NCBI RefSeq assembly: GCF_900100335.1
Contig: NZ_FNFE01000008.1
Coordinates: forward strand, 124,001-188,000
Direction of reading: 5' to 3'
From: Natronorubrum texcoconense
Lineage (GTDB): Archaea > Halobacteriota > Halobacteria > Halobacteriales > Natrialbaceae
DNA length: 64,000 bases
The notes under the pieces are model-generated. The model searched no databases and was not told the DNA's origin. It saw only the letters and a list, made by a program, of their open reading frames with translations. This document shows, in pieces, positions 51,700 through 61,075 of the stretch. Position 1 is the stretch's first letter, and the number at the start of each line of letters is the position of its first letter. The position numbers were made by a program, and so were the translations under genes.

Positions 51700-54540
51700 A
51701 TGAGTGAGGGCGACGTCGCGGCGTTTACGCACCTCGGACCGACGGTTCGCGGGGCGCTCTCCGAGCGCGGCTTTTCGACGCCAACGGCACCGCAGCGACT
51801 GGCGATTCCGCCGCTGTCGGCCGGCGAGCACACGCTCGTGATCGCACCCACGGGGAGTGGCAAGACCGAGACGGCGATGTTGCCCGTTTTCGATCACCTC
51901 GTGGCAGAGGATGGCCCTCCGGAGGGCTTTGCTGCGCTCTACGTGACTCCCCTGCGAGCGCTCAACCGAGACATGCGCGAACGTCTCGAGTGGTGGGGCG
52001 AGTATCTGGATCTCGAGGTGGACGTCCGTCACGGCGACACGACCCAGTATCAGCGGGGCAAGCAGGCGAAGAATCCGCCGGACGTGCTGGTCACGACGCC
52101 GGAGACGCTGCAGGCGATGCTCACCGGCGAACGGCTGCGGGAGGCGTTAGTCGACGTCTCCCACGTCGTGATCGACGAGGTCCACGAACTCGCAGCCTCC
52201 AAGCGGGGGGCACAGCTGGCGATCGGCCTCGAGCGTCTGGAGGACCTCGCGGACGGGATCCAGCGGATCGGCCTCTCGGCGACCGTCGGCGATCCTGGCG
52301 AGGTCGGGCAGTTCCTGACGGGCGGGCGGCCCTGCGAGATCCGGGAGATCGACGTCGGCAGCAACGTCGACGTCACCGTCTGCCAGCCCGAAACCACCGA
52401 GGAAGACGACCGGCTCTCGGGCGAACTGATGACCGAAGCGGACACGGCCAGCCACGTTCGGCTGATCCGCGACCTGGTAGCGGACCACGAGTCGACGCTG
52501 ATATTCGTCAACACGCGACAGACGGCGGAGGCGCTGGGGTCGCGATTCACCGAACTCGAGCTGCCGATCGGCGTCCACCACGGCTCGCTGTCGAAGGAGG
52601 CCCGGATCGACGTCGAGGACCGATTCAAGTCGGGCGAACTGGACGGGCTGCTCTGTACGTCCTCGATGGAGTTAGGGATCGACGTCGGCCGGGTCGATCA
52701 CGTGGTCCAGTACAAGAGCCCGCGACAGGTGACGCGACTGCTCCAGCGAATCGGTCGCGCGGGGCACCGCCAGGACGAGGTCTCGAGCGGCACTATCGTC
52801 ACGACCCGACCCGACGACACGTTCGAGGCGCTCGCGATCGCTCGGCGCGCCCGCGACGGCGAGGTCGAACCGGCCGCGATCCACGAGGGCAGTCTGGACG
52901 TCGTCGCGAACCAGATTCCGGGATTCGTCCAGAGCCGCGGTGCGACGCCGCTCCGGGAGGCCTACGAGACCGTCACGCGCGCGTACCCGTTCAGGAACCT
53001 TCCCGAGGAGACGTTCCGCGAGGTCGTCTCGGAGCTCCACCGCAACCGAATCGTCTGGTTCGACGAGGCCGACGACCGACTCGAGACGACCGGCGGCACC
53101 TGGCAGTACGTCTACGCAAATCTCTCGATGATCCCCGACGAGGAGACGTACGAGGTCCACGACATCGCCTCGGGTGGTCAGATCGGGACCTTGGACGAGC
53201 GGTTCGTGGTTAACTTCGCCCAACCGGGCGAGGTGTTCATCCAGCGCGGCGAGATGTGGCGTATCGCCGAGATCGACGACGAGGAGGGACGGGTCAAGGT
53301 GAGTCCGATCGAGGACCCCGCCGGCGAGGTGCCGTCGTGGATCGGCCAGGAGATCCCCGTTCCGGCGGCTGTGGCGGGTGAAGTCGGCGAAATTCGGGGG
53401 GTGGCCGAGCCACAGCTCTCGGCGGGGGCCGACGCCGCCGCGGTCGGTCGCGAGTTGGCACACCGATATCCCGCGGACGACTACACGCTCACCGAGGCCT
53501 GCGACCAACTCGAGCGGCAGATCGAATCCGAGGCGCCGATGCCGACGGCGGACCGACTCGTCCTCGAGCGCCAGGGCCGGTCCGTCGTCCTGAACGCGCC
53601 GTTCGGCCACACGGCCAACGAGACGCTCGGACGGGTGATCTCGGCGCTTCTGGGACAGCAGTCGGGCTCGTCGGTGGGGCTCGAGACGGACCCCTACCGG
53701 ATCGAACTCGAGGTACCGAACTCGGTCGCGACGAGCGACGTGCTGTCGGTGCTCGAGGAGACCGATCCCGGCCACGTCGAGGCCATCGTGGAACTCGGGC
53801 TCAAGAACTCGGACGCGCTCGCCTTCCGACTGGCGCAGGTCTCGGCGAAGTTCGGCGCGCTCAAACGCTGGGAGGCCAGCGGGTCGGGGCGGATTTCGAA
53901 CGACCGACTGCTCGCGGCGCTCGAGGACACCCCGATGTACCAGGAGTCGATCCGCGAGGTGTTCCACGAGGATCTGGACGTCGAGCGGGCGAGCGCCGTG
54001 CTCGAGGGGATCCAGTCGGGCGAGATCGAACTCGTGACCCACCGGGGCCGAACGCCGGTCGGACAGGGAGGTCGCTCCTCGAGCGGGAAGGAACTGCTGG
54101 CGCCGGAGAACGCGGACGCGAGCGTCATCAACACCGTCCGGGAGCGGATCCAGAACGATCGGATCATCCTGCTCTGTACGCACTGCACGGAGTGGAAGGT
54201 GAAGACGAAGGTCAAGCGGGTCCGCGACCAGCCCGAGTGTCCCGACTGCGGTTCGACCCGGATCGCTTCGCTGAATCCGTGGGCCGACGAGGTCGTACAG
54301 GCGGTTCGTGCCGAGGAGAAAGACGAGGAGCAGGCGGCGATGACCGAACGGGCGTATCGCAGCGCCGGACTGGTCCAGAGCCACGGGAAGCAGGCCGTGA
54401 TCGCGATGGCCGCCCGCGGCGTCGGGCCGCACAACGCCGCCCGGATCATCAACAAGCTCCGGGAAAACGAGGACGAGTTCTATCGCGACATCCTCTCGAA
54501 GGAGCGAGAGTACGCGCGAACCCAGTCGTTCTGGGACTGA
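51700..54540 (+). CDS. lhr: Lhr-type DEAD/DEAH helicase
   Basis: A 946-residue superfamily 2 helicase of the Lhr group, used in DNA repair and recombination. Motif I APTGSGKTETA (about 49-59), motif II DEVHELAASKRG (about 158-169), motif III GLSATVGD, motif VI QRIGRAGHRQDE near 347-358; the winged-helix and beta-barrel region follows (about 440-700). The C-terminus contains a four-Cys zinc site, LLCTHCTEWK with PECPDCGSTR (about 826-850), then a helical end. Lhr proteins unwind DNA 3' to 5'. The frame on the other strand is its shadow. Confidence 0.9.
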   Translation: MSEGDVAAFTHLGPTVRGALSERGFSTPTAPQRLAIPPLSAGEHTLVIAPTGSGKTETAMLPVFDHLVAEDGPPEGFAALYVTPLRALNRDMRERLEWWGEYLDLEVDVRHGDTTQYQRGKQAKNPPDVLVTTPETLQAMLTGERLREALVDVSHVVIDEVHELAASKRGAQLAIGLERLEDLADGIQRIGLSATVGDPGEVGQFLTGGRPCEIREIDVGSNVDVTVCQPETTEEDDRLSGELMTEADTASHVRLIRDLVADHESTLIFVNTRQTAEALGSRFTELELPIGVHHGSLSKEARIDVEDRFKSGELDGLLCTSSMELGIDVGRVDHVVQYKSPRQVTRLLQRIGRAGHRQDEVSSGTIVTTRPDDTFEALAIARRARDGEVEPAAIHEGSLDVVANQIPGFVQSRGATPLREAYETVTRAYPFRNLPEETFREVVSELHRNRIVWFDEADDRLETTGGTWQYVYANLSMIPDEETYEVHDIASGGQIGTLDERFVVNFAQPGEVFIQRGEMWRIAEIDDEEGRVKVSPIEDPAGEVPSWIGQEIPVPAAVAGEVGEIRGVAEPQLSAGADAAAVGRELAHRYPADDYTLTEACDQLERQIESEAPMPTADRLVLERQGRSVVLNAPFGHTANETLGRVISALLGQQSGSSVGLETDPYRIELEVPNSVATSDVLSVLEETDPGHVEAIVELGLKNSDALAFRLAQVSAKFGALKRWEASGSGRISNDRLLAALEDTPMYQESIREVFHEDLDVERASAVLEGIQSGEIELVTHRGRTPVGQGGRSSSGKELLAPENADASVINTVRERIQNDRIILLCTHCTEWKVKTKVKRVRDQPECPDCGSTRIASLNPWADEVVQAVRAEEKDEEQAAMTERAYRSAGLVQSHGKQAVIAMAARGVGPHNAARIINKLRENEDEFYRDILSKEREYARTQSFWD

Positions 54541-54738
54541 TACGACCTGCGTGGGACTGATACGGTCTGGCTGTACCCCTTTTCCGACACAACCCAGGAC
54601 GGTCGCAGCGACACCGGAACTGACGCACTGCGGCCTGTCTAAAGCGGCCGTTTTCCGGGGTCTTGCTCGTGTTCGTTTCGGCGGTCTCTCATTTCGTCTC
54701 GCCCGCCGGACGCCGCTTTCACGAACCCAGTTCTTATA

Positions 54739-56889
54739 ATGACGACTGGCCAACTACGCGCAATGGAATCCGGTCCGTCCTCGTCGTCCCCGTCCGAAGA
54801 GCCGGACCTCGACGAGCCGGCGAACGGCTTCGAGCTGGGATCGCTTCTCGCGGCGGCAGACATCGCGGGCTTTCGCGCCCGCTTGGACGGTACGATCGTC
54901 GACGTCACCGACGCGTTCGCGTCGCTGACCGGCTACAGTCGTTCGGATCTCCTCGGTACGTCGTTCTCTGACGTTGTGGCGGACGACGAACCGTCCCTCG
55001 AATCCCTCGTCGCCGGCGAGGATGGGCAGCCGATTTCTACGACCCTCTCGATTCGGACGAAAGCAGGGAGCGTCGACTCCCGAGTCGTCCACCTCGAGCA
55101 CCTCGAGTCCGACGGGGAGGAGCCGCGGATCGCGGGTATCGTCGACGGCCGACCGGGCGCGACGGGGTCAGGGTCGGAGTCGGAATTGGAGTCGAAGTCG
55201 GAAGCGGGCTCGGAGTCGGAGTCGGAAGCGGGCTCGGAGTCGGCGGTAGGATCAGGATCGGATAGCGGACTCACGTACGGCCGAACGTTTCAGGCGCTCG
55301 CCGACGCGCTTCCCGACGGGATTATCGTTCTCGACACAACTAGCGAGATCCAGTACGCCAACCCCGCCATCGAGCGCATTCTCGGCCATTCGCCGGACGA
55401 ACTCCTCGGTTCGAGCAAGGTCAACATCATTCCGCCGCGGCTTCGGCAGACACATCTCGACGCGCTGCAGCGATACCTCGAGACCGGTGAGCGAAATCTG
55501 AACTGGACCTACGTCGAACTGCCGGGCCAGCACAAAGCGGGCCACGAGGTGCCCCTCGGCGTCTCACTCAACGATTTCACGTACGACGGCGACCGCTACT
55601 TCGTGGGGCTGTTCCGGGATATCTCTCCGCGAAAGGAGGCCGAGGAGACGCTCACGGCCAAGGTCGCCCAACTCGAGTCGGTCGCCTACCTCGGACGGCA
55701 CGCACTCGAGAACACGGATACCGAGGAGTTGGCCGACAAAGCGGCCGAGCTAGTCACGACGGCCCTCGACGTCGAGTGCTGTGGGGTGTTCGAGCGGACG
55801 CCGACCGCTCCCGAGCGCCGGTTTCGGGTCCGTTCACAGGTCGGCTGTGCGGACCCGCTCATCGACAGCGAAACGCGTCGCTCGAGCGAGAGCAGTTCGC
55901 TGGCGGCGGTAACTCTCGACGCGAGTGAGCCCGTAATCATCGAAGCGTTCGGGACGGACACACAGATCGCCGACACGACGGGACTGACTGAGGCCGGCGT
56001 CCGAAGCGGTATCGGCGTGACCATCGGGCCGCTGAACGATCCCTGGGGGATCCTCACCGTCTACGATACGGAGTCTCGGGAGTTCGCGGAGCACGACGTC
56101 GACTTCCTCGAGAGCGTCGCGACGATCATCGCGACGGCGATCGAACGCCAGTCCTACGAGCGCCGATTGAGCGACACCGTCGACGAACTCGAGGAGTCGA
56201 ACGAACGGTTAGAGCAGTTCGCCTACGCCGCGTCGCACGATCTCCAGGAGCCGCTGCGGATGGTCTCGAGCTACCTCCAGTTGCTCGAGGGGCGCTACGC
56301 GGACGAGCTCGATTCGGACGCGGAGGAGTTCATCGACTACGCCGTCGACGGCGCCGAGCGAATGCGGTCGATGATCGACGGCCTGCTCGCGTACTCCCGC
56401 ATCGACTCCCAGGGGGACCCGTTCGAGCCCGTGGAGTTGGACGCGCTGCTCGAGGACGTCCTGACGGACCTGCAGGTGATGATCGAGCAACAGGACGCCG
56501 AGATTACCGCGGAGTCGCTGCCGGAGGTACACGGCGACGCGAATCAGCTTCGACAGCTGTTCCAGAACCTGCTGTCGAACGCGATCGAGTATTCGGGCGA
56601 CGAGCCGCCGCGGGTTCGGATCGAGGCCGAGCGAACCGGCGACGTCTGGACGCTGTCGGTGCACGACGAGGGGATCGGGATCGATCCCGACGACTCCGAA
56701 CGGATCTTCCAAGTGTTCCAGCGGCTACACAGCCGCCAGGAGTACGACGGCATGGGGATCGGGCTCGCGCTCTGTCGGCGCATCGTCGAGCGCCACGGCG
56801 GCGAGATCTGGGTCGAGTCCGAGGCCGGGGAAGGGGCGACGTTTTCGTTTACGCTGCCGCGCCACCGGCCGGCCGAGGGGCTTCGATAG
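54739..56889 (+). CDS. PAS/PAS/GAF sensor histidine kinase
   Basis: A 716-residue soluble sensor kinase. Order: PAS-like domain (about 35-140), an acidic Ser/Glu repeat linker (SGSESELESKSEAGSESESE, about 143-175), PAS (about 180-295), GAF (about 310-465), HisKA with H-box YAASHDLQEPLRM (His about 500), HATPase_c with LLSNAIEYSG (N-box), HDEGIGIDPD (G1) and GMGIGLALCRR (G2). It has no membrane segments. No response regulator is encoded next to it, so its partner is unknown. Confidence 0.9.
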   Translation: MTTGQLRAMESGPSSSSPSEEPDLDEPANGFELGSLLAAADIAGFRARLDGTIVDVTDAFASLTGYSRSDLLGTSFSDVVADDEPSLESLVAGEDGQPISTTLSIRTKAGSVDSRVVHLEHLESDGEEPRIAGIVDGRPGATGSGSESELESKSEAGSESESEAGSESAVGSGSDSGLTYGRTFQALADALPDGIIVLDTTSEIQYANPAIERILGHSPDELLGSSKVNIIPPRLRQTHLDALQRYLETGERNLNWTYVELPGQHKAGHEVPLGVSLNDFTYDGDRYFVGLFRDISPRKEAEETLTAKVAQLESVAYLGRHALENTDTEELADKAAELVTTALDVECCGVFERTPTAPERRFRVRSQVGCADPLIDSETRRSSESSSLAAVTLDASEPVIIEAFGTDTQIADTTGLTEAGVRSGIGVTIGPLNDPWGILTVYDTESREFAEHDVDFLESVATIIATAIERQSYERRLSDTVDELEESNERLEQFAYAASHDLQEPLRMVSSYLQLLEGRYADELDSDAEEFIDYAVDGAERMRSMIDGLLAYSRIDSQGDPFEPVELDALLEDVLTDLQVMIEQQDAEITAESLPEVHGDANQLRQLFQNLLSNAIEYSGDEPPRVRIEAERTGDVWTLSVHDEGIGIDPDDSERIFQVFQRLHSRQEYDGMGIGLALCRRIVERHGGEIWVESEAGEGATFSFTLPRHRPAEGLR

Positions 56890-57038
56890 GGGTCGGTTCG
56901 TTTGGAGTGCGTGCGCGAGTTTTCCGTCGCGCATCACCGTCTTTTGCCGTCACAATCCGCGTTGCGCTCCGTCTCGCGTCTCTCACGCCGCTGCAGTCCA
57001 CCGTAACGGCCATACGAATCGGTCACGTGGGTTGGCCC

Positions 57039-57836
57039 ATGAACTTCGCGCCGGGAGCCTGGAAGTACGCGATTCTCCCGTTGCTCGCCGCGCCGTTCGC
57101 GTTCGTCTTCAGCGTGACGGCGAGTATTTTTGCACTCGCGCTCGGTGCCGGAACGCTCGCGTTCTTCCGCGATCCGGAACGAACGCCGCCGCCGACGGGC
57201 GTGGTCTCGCCGGCCGACGGAAACGTCTCCGTGCTCCGCGAGGAGGGCGACCGCGTGCGGCTGGGGGTCTTCATGAACGTCTGGCACGTCCACGTCGTCC
57301 GCGCGCCGTTCGCCGCGTCGGTGACCGACGTCGAGCACGTCTCCGGGGCGAACCGGCCCGCCTTCTCGAAGGACTCGGATCGGAACGAGCGCGTGCACGT
57401 GCGGTGTGAAACCGAGTCGTCGAACCTGCCGGCCTCTGAGTCGTCTGAGGGAATGGGGAATGAGAGTGGTGACGACGATTCGGTCGCCGATGACCCGCAC
57501 GCGAAAGCCGACCAGCCGCCGAGCAACGCCGAGGTGACGCTGATCGCCGGCGCGTTCGCCCGTCGGATTCACCCCTACGCCGAGCGCGGCGACGAACTCG
57601 AGCGGGGCGACCGAATCGGGCATATCGCCTTCGGCAGTCGGGTGGACCTCCTGTTTCCGCCCGGGGTGGCACTCGAGGATATCGACGTCGAAATCGGGGA
57701 CGCGATGACGGCCGGGGAGACGGTGGTGCTCGAGGCCGAGACGCCGGTCGGCGGGGAGATCGATTTCGGGGCGGCGTCGGATGTCGATCTCGACCGTGGC
57801 GACCTTGGTGGTGAGGGCGACGACCCAAACGTATAG
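57039..57836 (+). CDS. asd: Archaetidylserine decarboxylase
   Basis: Phosphatidylserine-decarboxylase family protein of 265 residues. An N-terminal membrane segment (ILPLLAAPFAFVFSVTASIF) is followed by GVVSPADGNVSV, FMNVWHVHVVRAP and, near the C-terminus, IAFGSRVDLLFPP, whose Gly-Ser is the autocleavage site that makes the pyruvoyl group. A low-complexity acidic insertion is present at about 125-165. The family member in haloarchaea makes archaetidylethanolamine and is required with ArtA for processing of PGF-CTERM proteins, one of which lies at 49.5-50.5 kb. Confidence 0.88.
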   Translation: MNFAPGAWKYAILPLLAAPFAFVFSVTASIFALALGAGTLAFFRDPERTPPPTGVVSPADGNVSVLREEGDRVRLGVFMNVWHVHVVRAPFAASVTDVEHVSGANRPAFSKDSDRNERVHVRCETESSNLPASESSEGMGNESGDDDSVADDPHAKADQPPSNAEVTLIAGAFARRIHPYAERGDELERGDRIGHIAFGSRVDLLFPPGVALEDIDVEIGDAMTAGETVVLEAETPVGGEIDFGAASDVDLDRGDLGGEGDDPNV

Positions 57837-58226
57837 CACAACCGTTACTTCTCTGTCAGACTCGACGATGATCCGAGAGTCGCCATCAGTGACCGTCCGG
57901 ACGAGGTTCGCGAACAGTTTGTGTCTGCATCTGTCCAGAGTCGTGCTGTAAAACGCGATAGAAAAGCCACGCTGACGTTCGTGAGGACGAAACCGTGAGT
58001 ACCTAAAGCGGAACTGTGCCAATCGGCTCAGTCGTAGAGACAGTCGTCGGTCTCGGCAAACAGTAGAGAGTAGTCGCTGAACGCCACTGCACAACTGCCG
58101 TGCGATCAGGTGTGCAGTGAGTTTGATTTACTATCCAACATGATATTTCATGATGAAGGAAATGTGCCTGGTACAATTTGAATACAATCTCATAGAATTA
58201 TATACGCTGCCCCGATTATTAACTGT
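57837..58226. other. Intergenic region with MITE relic
   Basis: No gene recognised. A decayed copy of the 80-bp MITE lies at about 58084-58134. The last 60 bases, AT-rich, should be the promoter of the following lipoprotein gene. Confidence 0.4.
58084..58134. mobile_element. Decayed, shortened copy of the MITE
   Basis: One arm CGATCAGGTGTGCAGTGAG with TTTACTATC matches the outer arm of MITE copy 1, and GCCACTGCA matches the other end; most of the middle is missing. Age and boundaries are uncertain. Confidence 0.4.
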
Positions 58227-59051
58227 ATGAGACGTAGAGGGGTGCTTACTGCAGGAGGGGCCTCGTTGGTGGCGGGGCTTGCTGGTTGTACCGGAGGTAT
58301 GGACGATAGTAGTGAGGACGATACGGCGAATGACGATACAGCGAGTAGCAGTGGTCCCGATGGAGACCGGTCGGATGCCGATACACTACTCACAATCAGA
58401 GAGATCTCAGATCTCTACGAACTCCCATTCGATGCCACTGTCGTCGGTGAATTCAATGGTGACGGGAGCACTGTGACTGATAGTTTTGCGCTCGAGTCGG
58501 GTCCCACGATACTCGCCTACGAGTTCGGAAGCGATACCGCACCCTTCTCAGTTGATCTCAATCGAACGGATGGCGATACGCTGTACAGCCACCCGGGTAT
58601 TATCAGTAGAATGGGCGACAGTGCCCCCGAGTTTTCGACTGGTTCTCCGATGGCCATGGCTGATGCTCGGGACTACGTCTTAGATATCGATGCAGATACT
58701 GACTGGAGTATACACGTCGCTCAACCTCGTGCACCTGCTGCAGAGATTCGAACGATGCCAGTTTCGACATCGGGTGCGGGCCGAGCAGTTGTCGGACCAA
58801 TCGACGTTGCTGATCGCATACGAGTTACCGGTGAGTTCAATCCTGCGGGCGACCTGGACTTCCTCACGGCTGTCGCCTTTCCCGAGGGCAATACAGACGA
58901 CCCCGCATATGCCACACCCATACTTTCACAAAGCGGCGATACTGGGTCTGAAATTGACGGCGAGCCGATCATCTTCGAGGGACTCACATGGGGAACCGCA
59001 TGGGTATCAATCGGTGCGTTGGGAGACTGGTCCCTCGAATTTGAAGCGTAA
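58227..59051 (+). CDS. Exported lipoprotein, unknown function
   Basis: A 274-residue Tat lipoprotein: MRRRGVLTAGGASLVAGLAGC has the twin arginines and a lipobox Cys at 21, followed by a Thr/Ser/Asp-rich linker (EDDTANDDTASSSG). The rest (about 55-274) is a beta-rich domain with repeated Gly/Thr/Asp strands and no motif I recognise. It has lower GC at third positions than the neighbours. It is alone between the relic MITE and the PemK pair. Confidence 0.75.
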   Translation: MRRRGVLTAGGASLVAGLAGCTGGMDDSSEDDTANDDTASSSGPDGDRSDADTLLTIREISDLYELPFDATVVGEFNGDGSTVTDSFALESGPTILAYEFGSDTAPFSVDLNRTDGDTLYSHPGIISRMGDSAPEFSTGSPMAMADARDYVLDIDADTDWSIHVAQPRAPAAEIRTMPVSTSGAGRAVVGPIDVADRIRVTGEFNPAGDLDFLTAVAFPEGNTDDPAYATPILSQSGDTGSEIDGEPIIFEGLTWGTAWVSIGALGDWSLEFEA

Positions 59052-59263
59052 GCTCGAGTTCACCTCACACGCTGATTCTCAGCTTCGAACTGACCGGCCT
59101 CCGATTTCGCGTGTTCTTCCGAGAGGCGAGTTAGTTCCTCCACATTTCGAGTCCGATTCCGGTGATCGGGCGCTCGAGGACTGTCGATGGACTCGAGGAC
59201 GAGTCGAACGCCTGATCGCTCGTCCGATGTGTGCGCTCGGGTGTGTTTTCGGGGGAGGTGTTT

Positions 59264-59581
59264 TTACTCGCAGATGTACCGCATCGTTTGATCGGTGACG
59301 GTCTCGATCAGCTCGGTGGTGACGCGAGCGACAGCCCGATCCACGTCGGTGGCCTGTAGCGAGACGACGGCCCACGGAGACACGAACGAGTCGCGATTGA
59401 GGGTTCCAGTTTCGAACGCACCGGAGAGGGGAACGCTCTCGGCGTACTCTTTCGTCGTAATTCCGAGCGCGATGTACTGGTCCCCGGGAAACGGATGGGT
59501 CTCATCGCTGATGAGCAGATACGGCCGACGCGGCGTGTTGCCAAACGGGTCCGTTGCAACGACGACGCCGCGCTCGTGCAT
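59264..59581 (-). CDS. PemK/MazF-like toxin
   Basis: A 105-residue PemK/MazF-family protein, probably an mRNA-cleaving toxin. It starts ERGVVVATDPFGNTPRRPYL (strand-turn-strand with the conserved PR) and has RDSFVSPWAVVSLQATDV (conserved Ser near the second strand) and a C-terminal TTELIETVTDQTMRYI helix. Its ATG directly follows the TAA of the gene upstream, so both are from one mRNA; the upstream HTH protein is the probable antitoxin. Confidence 0.8.
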   Translation of the reverse strand: MHERGVVVATDPFGNTPRRPYLLISDETHPFPGDQYIALGITTKEYAESVPLSGAFETGTLNRDSFVSPWAVVSLQATDVDRAVARVTTELIETVTDQTMRYICE

Positions 59582-59962
59582 TTACCGCTCCTCCGACGAC
59601 TCGTCGTCCGCCGCTTGCTCATCGAGATCGGGGAGGTCGTCGTCCCAGTCCGGATTCTGATCATAGTAGTCGCCTTCGAACTGTTCGGCGACGGTCTGGA
59701 GACCGATGACGCTCGCCGTGTGGGCGTCGTAGGCCTCCGGGTTGATCGCCCAATACTGGCCCTTGTGACGAACGAGTCCGCGACTCTCGAGTCGGCTCAG
59801 CGTGGTTCCGACGCTCCCGCGCGGGATCTCGAGTTCCTCCGTGAGTTCACCGGCCCGGTAGCCCGTTTCGGGGTGGGTCGCGAGGAATTCGAGGATCTGA
59901 CGCACGTTCGTGTTCTCGTCGGGGAGATCGGTCGGCCGGTAGTTCTCGTAATCGACGGGCAT
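59582..59962 (-). CDS. Winged-helix antitoxin/regulator (MarR-like)
   Basis: A 126-residue winged-helix protein (about 15-75: VRQILEFLATHPETGYRAGE and LTEELEIPRGSVGTTLSRLE, SRGLVRHKGQYWAINP), then an acidic C-terminus (DWDDDLPDLDEQAADDESSE). Placement before a PemK toxin with zero gap suggests it neutralises the toxin and represses the operon. An inverted repeat TGTAACT-N14-AGTTACA overlaps its start region (59964-59991), partly created by the MITE. Confidence 0.8.
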   Translation of the reverse strand: MPVDYENYRPTDLPDENTNVRQILEFLATHPETGYRAGELTEELEIPRGSVGTTLSRLESRGLVRHKGQYWAINPEAYDAHTASVIGLQTVAEQFEGDYYDQNPDWDDDLPDLDEQAADDESSEER

Positions 59963-59963
59963 G

Positions 59964-59991
59964 TGTAACTGATTTTGTTGGGTAAGTTACA
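59964..59991. promoter_or_regulatory. TGTAACT inverted repeat at the antitoxin start
   Basis: TGTAACT, 14 bases, AGTTACA. The last two bases (CA) belong to MITE copy 2, so the natural half-site may be only AGTTA. It shares TGTAAC with the repeats at 60097-60146. Confidence 0.35.
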
Positions 59992-60069
59992 TTAGCCACT
60001 GGAAGTCAGTGCACACCCGATCGTACGACGGCTATGCGATCGGTGTGTAAACAGTTCCAGTTGTTACTA
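59990..60069. mobile_element. 80-bp MITE, copy 2
   Basis: Ends CATTAGCCACTGGAA and TAGTAACAACTGGAA (inverted), flanked by TA on both sides, exactly 80 bases like copy 1, with CACACCGATCG arms. It sits between the two divergent toxin-like operons and so may influence their promoters. Confidence 0.7.
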
Positions 60070-60096
60070 TAGCAGCGCCGACCCGTACCCGCTGTC

Positions 60097-60146
60097 TGTA
60101 ACATTAATCGCAACTTGTTAATATACGAGTTTCGTACTATGTTACA
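60097..60146. promoter_or_regulatory. TGTAACAT-N34-ATGTTACA promoter repeat
   Basis: TGTAACAT (60097-60104) and ATGTTACA (60139-60146) bracket an AT-rich TTGTTAATATACG stretch that looks like the TATA region of the gene starting at 60149. The centres are about 42 bases apart, four helical turns. A likely autoregulatory operator. Confidence 0.5.
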
Positions 60147-60148
60147 CA

Positions 60149-61075
60149 ATGCTTCGACGCATCGAACTCGAGGTCCTCGCTACCGTCGAACGCGGTGACA
60201 CGATCTCCGAGCTCGCGACGAAGCTCGACCATAGCGAGAGCTATCTCTCCCGGGCTGTCGCGGACCTCGTCGAGAAAGACCTCGTCTACACGGAACGCGA
60301 CGGTCGCCGAAAACGGGTCGTTCCCTCCGGTAGCCGGGCCGTCGAAGTCTACCAAGACCTCGTCCGCCAGCACTCCCACATCGACTTCCCTGAGCTGTTG
60401 ACCGGCAAGGCCCTCGAGGTACTCTACTATCTCGATCAGCCGCGAACCGTCTCCGAAATCGCCGACCAAAGCGAAAACTACCGTAACACGGTCAACCGAG
60501 TTTTAAAACGGCTTCGCGATCGTGGTCTCGTCGGCACGGACGACAGCCGATACGACTTCAACGCCGACTTCGACCGACTCAATGAATTCGCACGCGAATT
60601 GACGCACCATCTTCACCGACAGCGTCTCGAAGCGGTCGCCCCGAATGGCACGATTCTCTGGGAGGGTCACGATGAATTTCTCGCGCAGACAGCGACGGAG
60701 GTCGACGCGGAGAGCTTCCACGAAACCGGCCTCGCTCGGTTTGCGGCGTTCGACCTCCAGTTTCTGTTGACCCGCCACCGCTACTATCTCTACTCCGAGG
60801 ACGTCGCGGGAATCTCGCCGGCGGAACTCTGCTGTCACACGCTGCTGATTGACAACGACACCCGCCACCGCTCGTACTGTCTCCTGTTGCTCATCCACGT
60901 CGATATCGACGAGAACGACCTTCGAGAGCGAGCGGTGAAATACGGCCTCGAAGACGACACCGACGCCCTGCTCCGGTACCTCGAGACACACGGAGCGGTC
61001 GACGACGACCAGCTCCCGGAGTGGGACGATTTCCAGGAGCTGGCGGCTGACTACGAGGTGCCACTACCCAAATGA
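60149..61075 (+). CDS. Two-HTH regulator, AbiEi-like partner
   Basis: A 308-residue protein with two winged helices: residues about 6-60 (TISELATKLDHSESYLSRAV) and about 85-135 (LLTGKALEVLYYLDQPRTVS, then NTVNRVLKRLRDRGLVGTDD), then a C-terminal domain (about 150-308) with ILWEGHDEFLAQTATE and HRSYCLLLLIHVDID. The pair with the following nucleotidyltransferase, ATGA overlap and operator-like repeats before the start fit a type IV toxin-antitoxin system in which this protein is the antitoxin and repressor. I do not recognise the C-terminal domain. Confidence 0.7.
   Translation: MLRRIELEVLATVERGDTISELATKLDHSESYLSRAVADLVEKDLVYTERDGRRKRVVPSGSRAVEVYQDLVRQHSHIDFPELLTGKALEVLYYLDQPRTVSEIADQSENYRNTVNRVLKRLRDRGLVGTDDSRYDFNADFDRLNEFARELTHHLHRQRLEAVAPNGTILWEGHDEFLAQTATEVDAESFHETGLARFAAFDLQFLLTRHRYYLYSEDVAGISPAELCCHTLLIDNDTRHRSYCLLLLIHVDIDENDLRERAVKYGLEDDTDALLRYLETHGAVDDDQLPEWDDFQELAADYEVPLPK

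Noticed and set aside
52672-54753. Minus-strand frame of 693 codons across the helicase gene
   Set aside because: Antisense shadow of the Lhr motifs.
56934-58094. Minus-strand frame across the decarboxylase and the following gap
   Set aside because: Mostly antisense to a clear gene; the part beyond it (57840-58090) shows no recognisable domain.
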